A stretch of 64,000 nt of DNA from Lycium barbarum (GCF_019175385.1 NC_083345.1:7045205-7109204), one strand, 5' to 3'. Shown: positions 23,960 through 36,554, counted from the stretch's first letter. The notes: a model not told the origin generated them from the sequence alone. Numbers and translations: made by a program.

Positions 23960-25035
23960 GTTGGAGTTAGCCGTTAGGGAAGGCTAGAAGCAGACAAAAA
24001 GCAGTAGAAGAGAATAGAGTGTTGCGCCTATTCTTTTCTTTTATAGTTTTAGCAAATGAAAGGAGACGTCGTGCATGTCAAAGACTTTGACAGGTGTTAG
24101 TAGACACACCTCTGATAAGGGCTCGATCTTAAGAATCAATCCCAATCGAATCTATGGAAGGGAGACCCTCTATCCTCTTAATCTTTAAAGTAGATATTAT
24201 ATATAGGATAATCAGTCTACTGTGGTGCCCAAGACAAGACAAAATGAGTAGGAATGTTGAAGGAACATAAGGCTCAGCTAAGGTAAGGAAAGATCTTGAC
24301 CATCTAGGTCACCAATCATCTTTTTTAAGGAGTTGGAGACGGTCGAAGAGGCGGAGAACTTTGGATCATGGAGAGCTCAACAAGGTCGAGACCGGGATGA
24401 TGGATATTCCGATCGAAGACGATTGAAGAAGATGCATGAAAGTTTATACACGAGATGAGGTGATTCTCTCTTACTGGTAAGCCGTCTTCAACTCTTCTTG
24501 CGCTTCATTGAGCATTTCTTTTTCGTGTCCTGTCCTTACGCTACGCTATCCATATTTCTTCTCTCTCTTTGTCCACCCAAAGATTCTTTTCCTTTCCTTT
24601 CCTACCCTATTCAATGTAGTCATGTATGTAATAGAATTCAATGGCAAGACCTCCTAGTTGGACCAGAATGCGATGGTAATGAATGTGGTCTCATCTCCCA
24701 CAAATGCAGGCTCCCAAAACCTTAGAATGAGATAGAACCACAAAGCAGGTGTTAACATAAATGACTATGATATTCCTCTCCCATGGACTTGAAAGCTAAA
24801 TAAGGAGATCGAAGAAATGCCCGATATCAAGGCTTTCCATTCTTAGCAGAGGTTCCTTCCATGTAATCTCTCGAAGTAATTCACTCACCTTCGAAGAGTG
24901 AAAGGATTAATATTCAAAGTAGACTAAAGGCATAGGGCAAAGGAGGTTAGAAAGGTGACGGAGGGGAGTAGTAAGGTATGAAATCACTTAGATAGAAGCA
25001 TGTTGGGTGACGGAACGATGACTTCATGCATGAAT
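23960..25035. other. Possible organelle-derived (NUMT-like) block
   Basis: Base composition is more balanced and purine-skewed than the flanks (for example GGAGACGGTCGAAGAGGCGG), with neither MITE-like poly-A/T nor a coding frame. This texture resembles plant mitochondrial intergenic DNA. I recognise no specific organelle gene, so this is only a composition-based suggestion. Confidence 0.25.
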
Positions 25036-25044
25036 ATGGTTAAT

Positions 25045-25305
25045 GAGCCCGTTTGGATTGACTTATAAATTGCTTATAAGCTGTTTTCAGCTTTTTGAGT
25101 ATTTGGCTGATCAGCTTAAAGTCATTTTGTGCTTAAAATAAGCTCAAAAAAATAATTGAGCCCATTTGACTTAGCTTATCTAAAGCAGCTTATAAGCTGA
25201 AAACAACTTATAAGCTAAAAAAAATAAGTTAGACTATCCCAACATATTTTTTTTAGCTTATAAGCTGTTTGCAACTTATAGGCATAAACCCATCCAAACA
25301 GGCTC
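25045..25305. mobile_element. hAT-type MITE
   Basis: Inverted ends GAGCCCGTTTGGATTGACTT and, reverse-complemented, GAGCCTGTTTGGATGGGTTT. The interior carries repeated CTTATAAGCTG motifs. The ends match a common Solanaceae hAT MITE type. No exact 8-bp duplication was found. Confidence 0.6.
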
Positions 25306-25900
25306 AATCTTACCTCAATCATATATATAAGCATAAACATTGATCCTACTTGCATAGCCTGTAGAAGTAATCCTGAAAATATCAAACACATTTTCATAAA
25401 TTGCGCTATTGCCTACTGGAGTCAATTTGGTATTTACCTTAACAGCTCTCACCATGATGACATTCATCGGCTGGATATGGTTAAAAAGAATAAGCACATT
25501 CTAATTGATTCCATCTTTAACTGGGATGATATTTATCCTTTCAGTCTTTGGAATCTCTGGATTAATAGAAACAACAATAATATAAATAACATATCTAACG
25601 ACCTCTCTAAGATGTTATCTGCATGCGCATTAAGGAGTTTAAATTATTAGCAAAATGCCATACTAATCCGAAGACTCCCAAAAGAGTGCATGTGAAGTGG
25701 TCCAGTCCTCTGCTTAATTATTTTAAGTTAAATAAGTTAATCATAATGGAGACTGGATCATGGGATTCTCTCACATCATACAAGTATTGAATGATCACAC
25801 CCATGCAGAACTCCTTGCTCTCATATTTGGCCTACAATTGTACCGCATCAAAACTTGTTATCAGAGATCCACTTGAAACTGACTCGATAGAGTTTCTTCG

Positions 25901-26972
25901 AATTTTTGATCGAAGTAAGCTATTATTTGAGCTAATTCTCCAAAATAATACGTTTTTTTGAAAGTTAATAGAACTAGTATAAACGTATTCTTGAGTAACG
26001 AATTAGGTATTATTTTATTCAAAAATTCCAACGGACAAAAAAGTCACGGTTAACAGCGTTAAAATATAATTCGTTATTGTCAGTAACGTATTATGGCTAA
26101 TACGTTACTTTCAGTAACGTATTATGGCTAGTACGTTACTTTCAGTAACGTATTATGGCTAGTACGTTACTGACAATAACATACTATACTATTATGGCTA
26201 GCACGTTACTGACAGTAACGAATTTAGAAATTCCAGGTACTAACAATCTTTCTATGAAATCTGACATTGATTGATCCTAAAGTCGTAACTCGCAATTACG
26301 ACTTCAACATAAAACGTAACTGACAGTAACGTTTCTTCTGAAACTTGGCACGCGCAATTGAATCTTGCAGAGAATCCTGCAAATTGGGAATCCTTCTGAC
26401 TGATTTGACTATAAAGCGTTATCTGTAGTTACGTTTTATTTGTAAAATGTGACACACAATAAGATTGTGTCTTCGCGAGTATTGAACAAAGACATAAACT
26501 TACAATCTTATTGTGTGTCACGTTTTACAAATAAAACGTAACTATTGATAAAGTTTTATAGTCAAATCAGTCAGAAGGATTCCCAATTTGCAGGATTCTC
26601 TACAAGATTCAATTGCGCGTGCCAAGTTTCAGAAGAAACGTTACTGTCAGTTACGTTTTATGTTGAAGTCGTAATTGCGAGTTACAACTTTAGGATCAAT
26701 CAATGTCAGATTTCATAGAAAGATTGTTTGTACCTGGAATTTCTAAATTCGTTACTGTCAGTAACGTATTAGCCATAATACGTTACTGGCAGTAACGAAT
26801 TACATTTTAACACCGTTAACCGGTGACTTTTTTGTCCGTTGGAATTTTTGAATAAAATAATACCTAATTCGTTACTCAGGAATACGTTTATGGTAGTTCT
26901 GTTAACTTTCAAAAAAATGTATTATTTTGGAGAATTGGCTTAACTAATAGCTTACTTTGGTTAAAAATTCAA
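25901..26972. mobile_element. Foldback element (about 1.07 kb) inside the LINE remnant
   Basis: Left and right halves are inverted copies almost to the centre. Paired blocks include AAAAATTCCAACGGACAAAA, CTTGGCACGCGCAATTGAAT and GTGACACACAATAAGATTGT. The central unpaired spacer (about 26477-26505) is only a few tens of bases. The flanks GTTTCTTCG/GGTTCTTCA form a diverged 9-bp duplication, and the interrupted LINE frame resumes across it. It has no coding capacity. Mutator-like by duplication length. Confidence 0.75.
26080..26222. repeat. 31-bp tandem repeat in the left foldback arm
   Basis: About four units of CAGTAACGTATTATGGCTA plus GTACGTTACTTT. The right arm has fewer units, which explains the unequal arm lengths. 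Confidence 0.8.
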
Positions 26973-27424
26973 GGTTCTTCAGCTCCTTGAAAAAAATATC
27001 CCCATTCACAACTCTATTTTATATGACTGCAGGTTGTTAATGCAAATGATGGGAAACCCAGTGATTCGACACAATTTAGATAAGGGAACAAAGTTGCACA
27101 TCTTTTAACTAAGGAAGGATCCGCGATGGATATGGCGGATATCAAACACCATTTTGCAAGCCCTCCTTACTTCACTAAGGCACGCACTTATAGAGGATGA
27201 CAAAATTGATACTTTTGTATTAAAGACTTAACGGAAGACGTTTGTAATAATTTAGCTAGTTTGGGTAACCTGTGTGTGATCAAAGTGGCACTACCACGTC
27301 GAAGTTTGTTGCTACTGTCTCTACTAGGAACGATGATCCTAATGGGACATCTATTTTGTATAATGTTGCTATCTAGTAATGAATAAAGTTCTCTGTTTAA
27401 CAAAAAAATCAAAACATTTTATGT

Positions 27425-28445
27425 AATATATGTGTTTAACAATTTTGTCCATTATTTAAACTTCACTTTGAAATAGAAATGTTGAAGTTAAAAAACTAGT
27501 TTGAGGAATATTTGAATTATAATAATAGCTTGTCAATCACCAAAAAAAAAAAAAAAATCAACGAAAAGTTCATGTCTATTAAGACATGATTTGAACTAGT
27601 TTTATTCTGGAATCAGAAATACCATAAATTAGATTATTACGAATTACTTATAAAGTTATATAAAATGGTTTGTGGACGTGCACACCTTTTGCGTGTGCCG
27701 TGTGTAATGCATGTGCCGTGGGTAATGCACGTGTGATATATACACGTATTGTATCATTATTAATAAGTTAATGTTCCTAAAAGAAACTTAGTAATCCTTG
27801 TGACATGCACATTTAAAATCATAAGAAATTAATATATTTCTCAGATCTCGCGCATAGTTAGAGCTTAGTGTACCGAACTGCCCTTTTAATAATTTTGAAA
27901 AGAAAAGTTAAAATCAAAATAACACGTCATCTGTCTACTAATTAAATCTTTCTATATAGAGTAAAAGTAACAAACTTTTTAACTATCCCTTAACAAACTT
28001 TTATATTTAGAGTACAATAACAACAAAACCAGTAAGGAAAAATCGTTTGATGAGTATGGTAAGTAGGTCTTGACTTTATTTCTACACTTGACATCTTTAG
28101 AGGAAATCTTTTTTAGCCTAAAAAGTTTTTAATTGTTTGTACACACCTCGAGTAAAAACTCAGTGATAAATATTCTAGATAAAGTGAACACTAAATTTAA
28201 AAAGAGGAAGAAAATGTTGTCCTTCCCTATTAAAAAGATGGGTGAGCATCTTATATAGTAAAAATTTAAAATCATACCATTTTTTTTTTTTTGGAAAATA
28301 ATGAATTATTCTAAGTAAATCTATTTGTTTTATTATTTTCCATTATTTAAAGTTTAATTTGAAATAGAAATTATGAAGTTGGAAAACTGTTATGAGGAGT
28401 ATTTAGAGTATAATAGTTTTCAATCACACAATGTTAATTTTTTTC
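27425..28445. repeat. Non-coding region with two copies of a diverged dispersed repeat
   Basis: Copies at 27425-27545 and 28325-28445 share CATTATTTAAA, TTGAAATAGAAAT and a CAATCAC end, also seen near 20005. Between them, 27885-28130 resembles 23620-23830. This suggests old duplication of a larger block. No gene is visible. Confidence 0.45.
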
Positions 28446-28884
28446 AAAGCAAAATTCATGTTGATAAACTTCCTAATACTCTCATTTTTGGCTTCAAGGT
28501 CACTCCAAGTACTGGAAGATGCAATTAATTTGATACTCGTAAATGTGTGTCAGAATTTATTCCAATAAATTAATCCCTCCCTTTATTAAACTAGTAATCC
28601 CTCTATAATAAATTCTCTCTATTAGTGGTAAAGAAAATACTAACAAACAAGAAATTTGTAACGTGTATAAGTGAATAGAACATGTAATATTTTAAAGTAC
28701 AAAACAAGTGAGTACAAAGACTAAACTTATATATATAAATGTGAACAATTCCCAAATAGGGCTCTCGATTTCACAGGAAAAAGATGAAGTTAAATTTGGA
28801 AAATACAATTCTTGCGACTTAGAAAAGAATGTTTCAGAGAGATTGTCAATGGTAAAAGAAGGGTTCGACGGGTTTCTAGAAACC

Positions 28885-29025
28885 GACTTTTTTTTAAATT
28901 GTTTTTATTACATAGGGGGTAGGGGAAGGAGAAATGGGAGAGAGATTACAACGTGGGAATTCGAACCCTCATCAACAAGGTGAAAGTTCAGGTAGCCAAC
29001 CAACTAAGCTACTTGATCCCTACTT
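28885..29025 (-). mobile_element. tRNA-derived SINE
   Basis: The reverse complement holds TAGCTTAGTTGGTTGG (A-box-like), GGTTCGAATTCC (B-box-like), a C/T-rich body (CCCCTACCCCC) and an A-rich tail. It is closely related to the copy at 19577-19707. Confidence 0.68.
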
Positions 29026-29087
29026 AGAATGATCCCGTGGGAAGTAATAATTCTTTTCCGATCATTGAAACTAGAAAACCCATTCTT

Positions 29088-30965
29088 TTTTTTTTTGGTT
29101 GAATTCCTCCTTTGATCATTGATTTGTGCAAAAAGTACAACTTTGAGTTTGGCATCCCAAACTTTTACATGATCAAAGAGTTGAGCCAAATCAGTATTGA
29201 GCTCCTAAGTAGCACCAAAAAAGGCCAATTAAGGGCGAGTTACTTAATTGGACGCTAGCTATACATAATCGACTAGGGAGGGTCATATACAATATTGGAG
29301 GGCCTTCTTGGCTTATTTCTGAACGAAGGCATATCCCATTTGTCCATGCTAGTAAGACCTCTGACTTGCTGAGGCATTGTAGAGAAAGAGTTGAACACAT
29401 GAGTCCCACCATGTTCATGACTAAGAGATGCTAGTTTGTCAGTAGGTTTATTCGCCTCTCTAAAGCAGTGACTTATATGGAATCCATGATTTTCAACTAA
29501 CTTCTGTGCCTTATGGACCGTGTTTGAGATTCTCCAAGGAGGCTTCCATTCCCTGTTTTTGCACTTGGCTAAAAGTAAAGAGTCTGCTTCATCCCAGACC
29601 CTAGAAAAACCATTGTCAACGCACCATTTAAGGCCAAAGAGGAGAGCAGTTGCTTCTGCCATGTTGCTAGAGCCAGGACCCAAGTTCATAGAGAAAGCGA
29701 AAATGGTGTTTCCTAAGCAGTTTCTGACTATACCACCTCCTCCACACTTCCCTTAAATACAACTATCATCAGTGTTGAGTTTGATAGTCAAATCCGGTGG
29801 TTTAGTACATTTTATCATGGTGATGCTTCTTTGTTGGAACTCAACTTCAAATATGTGATGTATGCTTCTCCAGCTTTCCTCTATTCTTGCTTTACCAAAC
29901 TGTTTTTTTAGTAATCTGCACAATAGAAAATAAAATGTTAGCCTTGACCCTGTACACAGAAGGGTTAATATTTTCAAATTTGTTAGCACATCTTGCTCTC
30001 CAAATTTCCCAACAAATGATAGGAGGGAGATTTTAAAGGACGAGAGTAGCAATGAGATTTTTGGTCTGAGTGTTCCACCAGGTGAGGATAAGAATCCTAA
30101 GGTTGTTGTTGGTTAGTCTCACACCTAATGGATTGGAAACTTCACTCCACATACACCTTTTTAGCAAAGTTTCCCTGGCAAAATAGGTGGTCCACAGTCT
30201 CACGAGTAGTGTTGTCGTTGGTAGCATCACAATAGTGGCATCTGGGAGAGATGTTGGTCCCAAACATGGCAACATTATCATCGGTAGAAAGCCTATTGTA
30301 TATGGCTCTCCAGGTAAGAAAAGCCATCTTGAAAGGGATATTCTTGCTCCAAATCTTACTAGTGGCGTAGTTAGGAACTTTTTTGTGTCTAATGTTGTTC
30401 CAAGCTGAATGGATCGTGAACTGCCCATTGTTAGTGGCAGTCCAGATGGCTTTATCTTTAGCTTGATTGTTCAAAACAATCTCAAGGCTGCTGATCTTAT
30501 TTTTCACATCGTCGGGTGGCTGCACATAGAGATTGTACCAGTCCCATACTCCATTAAAAAACACTTCGTTGAGCTTAATACTGTTTTGCTCGTCAACATT
30601 AGGACACAGTAAGTAGAGAGGTCCTAACTTGGACCAGTTATCGAACCAAAAGGAGATCTCTCCTCTGCCAATTTTCCAGAAAATATGGTGATCCGTGTGC
30701 TTTTTAGCTTCACAAATGGCTTTCCAGCCTTGCGAATTCCCAATAGTCCATTGCGCCGGGGATGGATGCTTATTTATAAGGTATTTGGCCCACATGAACT
30801 CCCTCCATAAAGAATTATTAGTCCTCAAATTCCACCACTGTTTAGCTTTGATGGCTAAGCAAATGTCAGAGATTTTTTTGAACTTGGCTCCACCTTCATC
30901 ATAAGGGTAACTAAGGTTTTCCCAGGTGACCCAATGATGCTTACCCCCATTTTCGTTTCCGGACC
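29088..30965 (-). pseudogene. 5'-truncated LINE: zf-RVT plus RNase H, frame-shifted
   Basis: Flanked by a perfect 15-bp duplication AGAAAACCCATTCTT (29073-29087, 30966-30980) with the A-tail at the 3' end (T-run at 29086-29096), the signature of target-primed reverse transcription. The longest frame (to 30142) has the SLWREFMWAKY and FWFDNWS motifs and a zinc-binding segment (CHYCDATNDNTTRETVDHLF). After a frame shift, an RNase H-like part follows (LNTDDS, then SSNMAEATALLFGLKWCVDNG and ISHCFREANKPTDKLASLSH). The reverse transcriptase core and endonuclease are absent, so the copy is dead on arrival. Confidence 0.85.
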
Positions 30966-30980
30966 AGAAAACCCATTCTT

Positions 30981-31451
30981 CTTGATAGTGAAGATATTTC
31001 ATAGCCATATTCCATGTCGAAGACATATTGGAAATCATTCATAATGTTGATTACCTTCAAGCTCCTGGGATTTTTGCACTTTTCACAGAGGCTAGCTAGT
31101 TTTGATCCAGTGAGTAACAATTTTTCCATCTTCTATGTTCATCAATTTCCAGATCTCTTGAGACCGAAGTCAAAGTTTTATATTCATGATAAATGGAGGG
31201 TTCTTGAATCTCACCATCCAGAGAGTTTACATATCTTCATCTTCCTCTTTGATGAAGTGGGTGTCCAGCAAGATTACAAGAAAATTGAAGGTTCAAGTGT
31301 CAACACGTGTATTCCAATCAATAAGGTCGAGGAGATTTTTATAATTACTGTTCATTCGCCTTTTGCCATTTGATCCAGGTGGATTGTGTCCCCAGTTATT
31401 CGTTTTTTATTCATCCTTAAGGACAAGGATGATTTTAGGAGGGGTGATTTG
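30981..31451 (+). other. Internal remnant upstream of a 3' LTR
   Basis: It ends in a purine-rich AGGAGGGGTGATT directly before the LTR start TGTTATGAGCC, resembling a polypurine tract. An open frame runs 31014-31373 without a recognised domain. The upstream portion and 5' LTR are missing. Confidence 0.4.
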
Positions 31452-31601
31452 TTATGAGCCAAAATTAAGTAGCATGTGACTTGCACATGGGCAAGGGTTT
31501 ATTTTGTAATTAGCTACATCATCTTATATAAAAAGGGGAATTAGGGCTTGCAATTGGGAGATTGTGAATTGAATATAGAAATAGATTTCTCCACTTCTCT
31601 C

Positions 31602-33387
31602 TGTTAGGTCTAAGGTTTCACTTATTAATTTTGATGATAACAAACCAACATAATTATTAATAAAAGAACATTTACTTGTGGTAAATTTATTTTGGTACAG
31701 GTTTATTTGATGAAGAAGGATTTGGTGAAGATCTAATCAAATATGAAAAGGAACATATTATGAGATGGAATCATGGGAGAAGATACGGAGGAAAAGGCCT
31801 GATAAAATCAAGATACAAGAATCGTGAAAAGAATATTTACTACGATCCTATGGAAGGAAAATATTCTTCAAAAGGAAAAGATCAAGATCAATTTGGTTCT
31901 TAAGGAAGGTACAAAATTTATGGAGTACCAAGATATGCCAGAAATCTCAATTTTACAAAAGAGTCAATGTTCAGAGTGATCAAAGTTCAAATTCAAGAAG
32001 ACGAATGTGATTACATTCAAATTAATATAAATCAAGATCAAAGGTGAAATGAAGAGGATCTTAAAATTCTCTAGAGTTGCTTAAATAAGAGCTTATACTT
32101 GTACAAGCCAGAAAAAAAGTGCAGAGAAATTATTGGAGAGAATATTATTATTATCTTTGGAGAAAAAGATATTCAATTTTGAATCTCAAATTCGTATACA
32201 CTTTGGAAGGAAAGTTTCATTCCCATTTACTGCAAAATCAAGAAGGTAATATTATTACTACAAATAGTCTTGACCGAGGTATTTTCCAAGAGCAATGATA
32301 TCAAATCTTTTGGAAAGTATTTGCATTGAAGGAAGGTAAACAAGATTTGTGGTGTAAGGAAGAGGCAAATAAAAAGAAAATCTTGCTGGCACCAATTTAA
32401 GGAGAGGTGGATGAAAAAGGAAGCAGATCATCCAATAAAAATATTCCACAAGTTCATATAGGTAATTAATGAAGGGAGATACAGTAATGGTATTGAATTA
32501 TATAAGGAATGAGAATAATCATTAATGACTCATTCCTTAATAAAGGTTCTCTCCTCATGAGATAAAGAAGTCCATTGAAGCACGGTAGAAGCATCACCAA
32601 ATATATGCCATCCAATATAGATCTGGAGAATTAATATTTCGAAGCAATCAAACTATGGAAAGAGAATCGCTGAATTATTTTACTGCTATAGAAAGATATT
32701 GCTGCAACGGTCAAACATACAAAAGAACGAGTATAAAATAGGAGCAAGCGAAGCAGAGAAAAAGCATGCAGCCACTTATACTTTCGTCTCAACCTTCTCA
32801 AGTTCTTTGCTCTACTTTTCATAGGCATTGTAATTCTGAGTGACTTACTGTGTAAACAAAAAAAGAGGGGAGAGATATAGTATAGTTGGTGAGGCTTTAT
32901 ATTGAGAGGTTGTGTCATTGTTCGTTTCTTTGGTGAGCGAGTGAAAACCAAATAGTCGTTGTTGGTGAGCGAGTGAAAAACCAACTTTGTGCGTTGTTGG
33001 TGAGCGTGTCAAAACCAACCCTTGTTCATTGTTGGTGACCGAGTGAAAACCAAACTTGTAAACGTTGGTGGTGAACGAGGAAAACCATAAAGGCTGTACT
33101 CAACTCAAACTACAAAGAGCTTAAAGAGATAACCTTCTTGCAACCCAAGGAGACTGGATTAGGATACCACATTGGTTCCGAAACAGTATAAAAATTCTTG
33201 GTGTCATTTATTTTATTGCTCTCATATTATATTTTGCACCCTTACTATTTATTGTGGTTTATACTTGTGAAAATCGAAGAACTAACAATTTTGTGCAAGC
33301 TGTCTCGCTATCAGTCGACTGGAACCAAATAGTAGTCGACTAGATTTTTAACAGGCTTAAAATTCCCCCCCCCCTCTTGTACTTTCA
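31602..33387 (+). mobile_element. SIRE/Maximus-like Copia solo LTR
   Basis: Opens TGTTAGGTCTAAGG with TTTTGATGATAACAAA nearby, closes CCCCTCTTGTACTTTCA, and is flanked by CTCTC (31597-31601, 33388-33392). The GATGATAACAAA start and the CCCCCTCTTG end are characteristic of large SIRE/Maximus Copia LTRs. It is 1786 bp with no internal region. Confidence 0.75.
32930..33085. repeat. About 37-bp minisatellite in the SIRE-like LTR
   Basis: Five diverged units of GTTGTTGGTGAGCGAGTGAA then AACCAA, variable in the spacer. Confidence 0.8.
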
Positions 33388-33515
33388 CTCTCTCTATTAC
33401 ATTTTGGTTATTGACTTCGTCGGTGACACATCCAACCAGTCTATTTGATAATATGTTCAGAGACCATTCTTGCACTTGGTTCTTTAGGATTTTCCTCTGT
33501 TTCTGTTTGAGTCTT

Positions 33516-34060
33516 AACAAAAACATTCATGTTTCTAGAAAATATAAACTTATTTTGATTTTCAAAAACATAAATGCTGATTTTCAAATACTGTGAAAAA
33601 AACTTCCGGTAAAAAATGAGTAATTCTCACGGCCAAACGAGTTTTTCTTGGGTCATTAATGGATTATTCTCAACTCCCCTGAAGAATTGCACGACTTTCC
33701 CTTCAAATGGGCTGGTCTTTATTTTTGTCCTTTAAAATTGAACTTATGCCTAGCGGGACAAAAGTTTTTTAAGAGCGCAGAGGATAACTTGTGAAATATT
33801 ATGATACGAAAATATAAACTTATTCTCTGCAAAAGAATTATTTATTATGAGGGGCAGCAATTAAAGACCAGCATAAAGTAGGGAGCAGAACCAGAATAGA
33901 AAAGCTTGCCCCATCTATTAGTAAATATTATATTGTAGCCTCATTAGACCGTACCTCTTTCTTGATATATCCAGATAATAAATAGGAGTATAAATTGAAA
34001 CATTCTAGGCTTTAAAGATAGTTATCAAATCGTTAGCACCACATAAGTGCCAATGGCCCC
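33516..34060. other. Unassigned DNA with MITE-like debris
   Basis: Blocks such as CTAGAAAATATAAACTTATT and CGGCCAAACGAG resemble hAT MITE interiors found elsewhere in the window. No gene is supported. Confidence 0.35.
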
Positions 34061-34064
34061 AACT

Positions 34065-34290
34065 CCCCTAATAGATGAGTTGGGCTTGGGCTTTAGGTTT
34101 TATCTATAGATATAAAAGGCAGGCTTTAGGTTTTATCTATAGACATAAAAGGCAATATAGGAAATAAAACTTTGTTTTAGGGTTTCTCCTTCTCAATGTC
34201 AACCTTTTGGCTGCCTATATTAGATTCAATCTTCTTTCATTGGCATCCCTGAATTGGTTGCATATTTCAAGGTATGTAGTTTGATTTATT
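34065..34290 (+). promoter_or_regulatory. Promoter plus leader-like segment (site II, telo-box, TATA, splice donor)
   Basis: In order: TGGGCTTGGGCTTTAGG (two TGGGCY site II elements), ATATAAAAGG (TATA-like, in a local duplication), TTTTAGGGTTT (telo-box), a pyrimidine-rich leader, then TTCAAG|GTATGTAG, a good splice donor. Site II plus telo-box is the usual promoter code of plant ribosomal protein and translation genes. No downstream coding exon was found. Related copies lie at 34413-34531 (leader only) and 39130-39535. Confidence 0.45.
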
Positions 34291-35299
34291 CATCATTTTC
34301 ATCACCTTTATCTTTTTGTACTTTGATTTTGATTGCCAAATTTTTGGATTAGCCAAGGTTGTTTTGCTCTTTCTTTTAGGGCGTGTTTGGTATCATAGCC
34401 CGGTATTAGGCCCATATTAGATTCAATCTTCTTTCATTAGGATCCCTGAATCGGTTGCATATTCCAAGGTATGTAGTCTGATTTATTCATATTTTTTATC
34501 CCCTTCATCTTTGTGTACTTTGATTACCAATGTCACGTCCCACCTAGAGGGCCGCGACGAGCACCCAGTGCTAGCCCACCCGGGCACCCTCGGCTTACAC
34601 ATACTTACATCTAGGTGAGCCATACGATTAAACATACATCTCTTTTCATCAATCACGCTAGTCCCATTGGACGACAACATCTTTAAATCATCATTGACAT
34701 CTACGCCACATCAAATGTACATAAGCCGACGAGGCTATCAAAATGATATACAAAATATAGGCCGACAAGGCCGGACACGTCTAACCATATACACGTGACT
34801 ACGAGCCTCTACGAAGAGTATAACATATCACATGAGCGGGACAGGACTCTGCTATGCTCATAATTATATACATAAAAGAATAAGTACCCAAAAGCTATGG
34901 CTCCGAATGAAATGGAGCTCTGCTATGTAATCTCTGAGAAAGCAGCTATAGATCAAGCCTTTCTCCCTGTGCACCTGCGGGCATGACGCAGCGTCCACAA
35001 ACAAAAGGACATCAGTACGAAGAATGTACTGAGTATGTAAAGCATGATCAATATCAATATAGAAGCATAAATAGCAACGTAAGAATTAGCATCGAATGGG
35101 AGATGGCAGTATCATCGTCATGTGCACTTACTTGCCTTTATTCACATTCATATACATAGTCATATCATATTCTTATTCATATCATATACTTAATCTGTGC
35201 ATAGCATTTACATATACTTAGCGTATTCGTACTCATATTGATGTCATATACATATCATTTATATAGCGTACCCGACCATGTAGGATCGGTGTTTCATAC

Positions 35300-35432
35300 G
35301 TACTTGGCCAACCAAGGCTCAAGGTTTCTCATACCTGGCCCTACCAAGGCTTCAGGGTTACATCTACCTGGCCCTACCAAGGCTTCAGGGTTACATCTAC
35401 CTGTCCCTACCAAGGCTTCAGGGTTATCCTTA
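35300..35432. repeat. About 33-bp tandem repeat in solo LTR 6
   Basis: Three to four units of CCTGGCCCTACCAAGGCTTC then AGGGTTACATCTA. Confidence 0.85.
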
Positions 35433-36554
35433 CCCTCTGCAGAGGTGTGCGAGCGTTTCGTAATCGTATACATACTTATTTACATATCATATCCGGCCTC
35501 ATAAGCTCGGGGTTCCATAATGGTCATACATAGATACATACACATCGTAGCTCATAAGCATCATCACTAGCAACATCATTATCATCATCGTCATCGTTAT
35601 CATTATAGTCATCATTTACCTTAACAGGCCTACTCGTCATACGAGGAACTTGGTACAATCGTAGCGTATCAAGGATCGTGAGCTTACGAGCTCGGAAGAT
35701 CAATTCATTTGAAAGACAACATACTCGTATAGAGGATTTAGATGTTTTGGCCAAAGAGCTATGCCTTATGAAAGAAGGGTTAGCCTTACATACCTTTCCG
35801 TTGAACTATTCTACACTTGCGCGTTCTCCTCCAATGCTAGCGTTTCTACCTTCATTAAAGTCATGCTATCATTAGAATCGATAGTTAACATATATGACTA
35901 AAGCTAGAGAAAATCGGACAACATCTCCTTTATTTATACGACATTCCTCCATATCGTAATTCAACTACCAAACGTCAACAATACATTCACTATATCACAA
36001 CAATAGCCTTTAGTCATCTACATTACCCATATTCTCAATTCACTTACAATTCTCCATATTCAAGATCATAACACATGATTTTGTCCATTCACATACAATG
36101 TCTATTTCATGATCTTAACGTCATTTATAACCCATTCATGTCTCAACACAACAACAATCATGATTCAATCCAAACTACTTCTCAAAATGGCACTATTCAA
36201 CATTCATGACCCATTTTACCATATTCTTCTACAATCCAAGTATTTCAACTCTCCAATACCTTAAGCAGCATATAAATATCATGAATCTTACCTTAGATGT
36301 CATAGGAACGAGCCTTAGTTGATAATACTTCACTTTGAGCAAAACCCTAGTTTATCTCCACTTGGATTTCTTGACCTTGGATGATCTTTGATGGGTTTCC
36401 TCACTCTTGATTCACTTGATTTATGTTGTTGATCACTAATAATCCTTGAAAACTTGTGGAATAAATGCAGAGAGATGTTTTAGAGAGATGGGGTGAAAGG
36501 TGGAAATGAATTAATGAACTTGGTCTCTTATTTAATAACCCCAAAACTGATCTG

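Larger units (their letters stand above)
25315..27410 (+). pseudogene. LINE 3' remnant: zf-RVT and RNase H region, interrupted
   Basis: Translated in pieces, 25340-25640 gives a zinc-binding RVT-type segment (CIACRSNPENIKHIFINCAI) followed by PFSLWNLWINRNNN, characteristic of plant non-LTR polyproteins. An RNase H C-terminal segment (LLMQMMGNPVIRHN, then LTKEGSAMDMADIKHHFASP) follows the foldback insertion. Frames shift and stops are present. A short A-run near 27400 may be the 3' tail. The upstream reverse transcriptase is missing, so the copy is 5'-truncated. The foldback element at 25901-26972 lies inside the RNase H part. Confidence 0.65.
31452..33515 (+). mobile_element. Small 3' LTR, split by a SIRE-like solo LTR
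   Basis: The LTR portions are 31452-31601 and 33388-33515. A second copy at 39674-39932 shows the same order: TGTTATGAGCCAAAAT, CATGGGCAAGG, TTATATAAA (TATA box), CTTCTCTCTCTATTAC, CTTGCACTTGGTTC. It is about 260 bp when restored. Family uncertain (short-LTR chromovirus or Copia). Confidence 0.55.

Noticed and set aside
28708..28983. 91-codon plus-strand frame
   Set aside because: Its second half is the antisense of a SINE and the first half has no recognisable domain.
32930..33085. Centromeric or subtelomeric satellite
   Set aside because: Only about five diverged units, fully inside an LTR.
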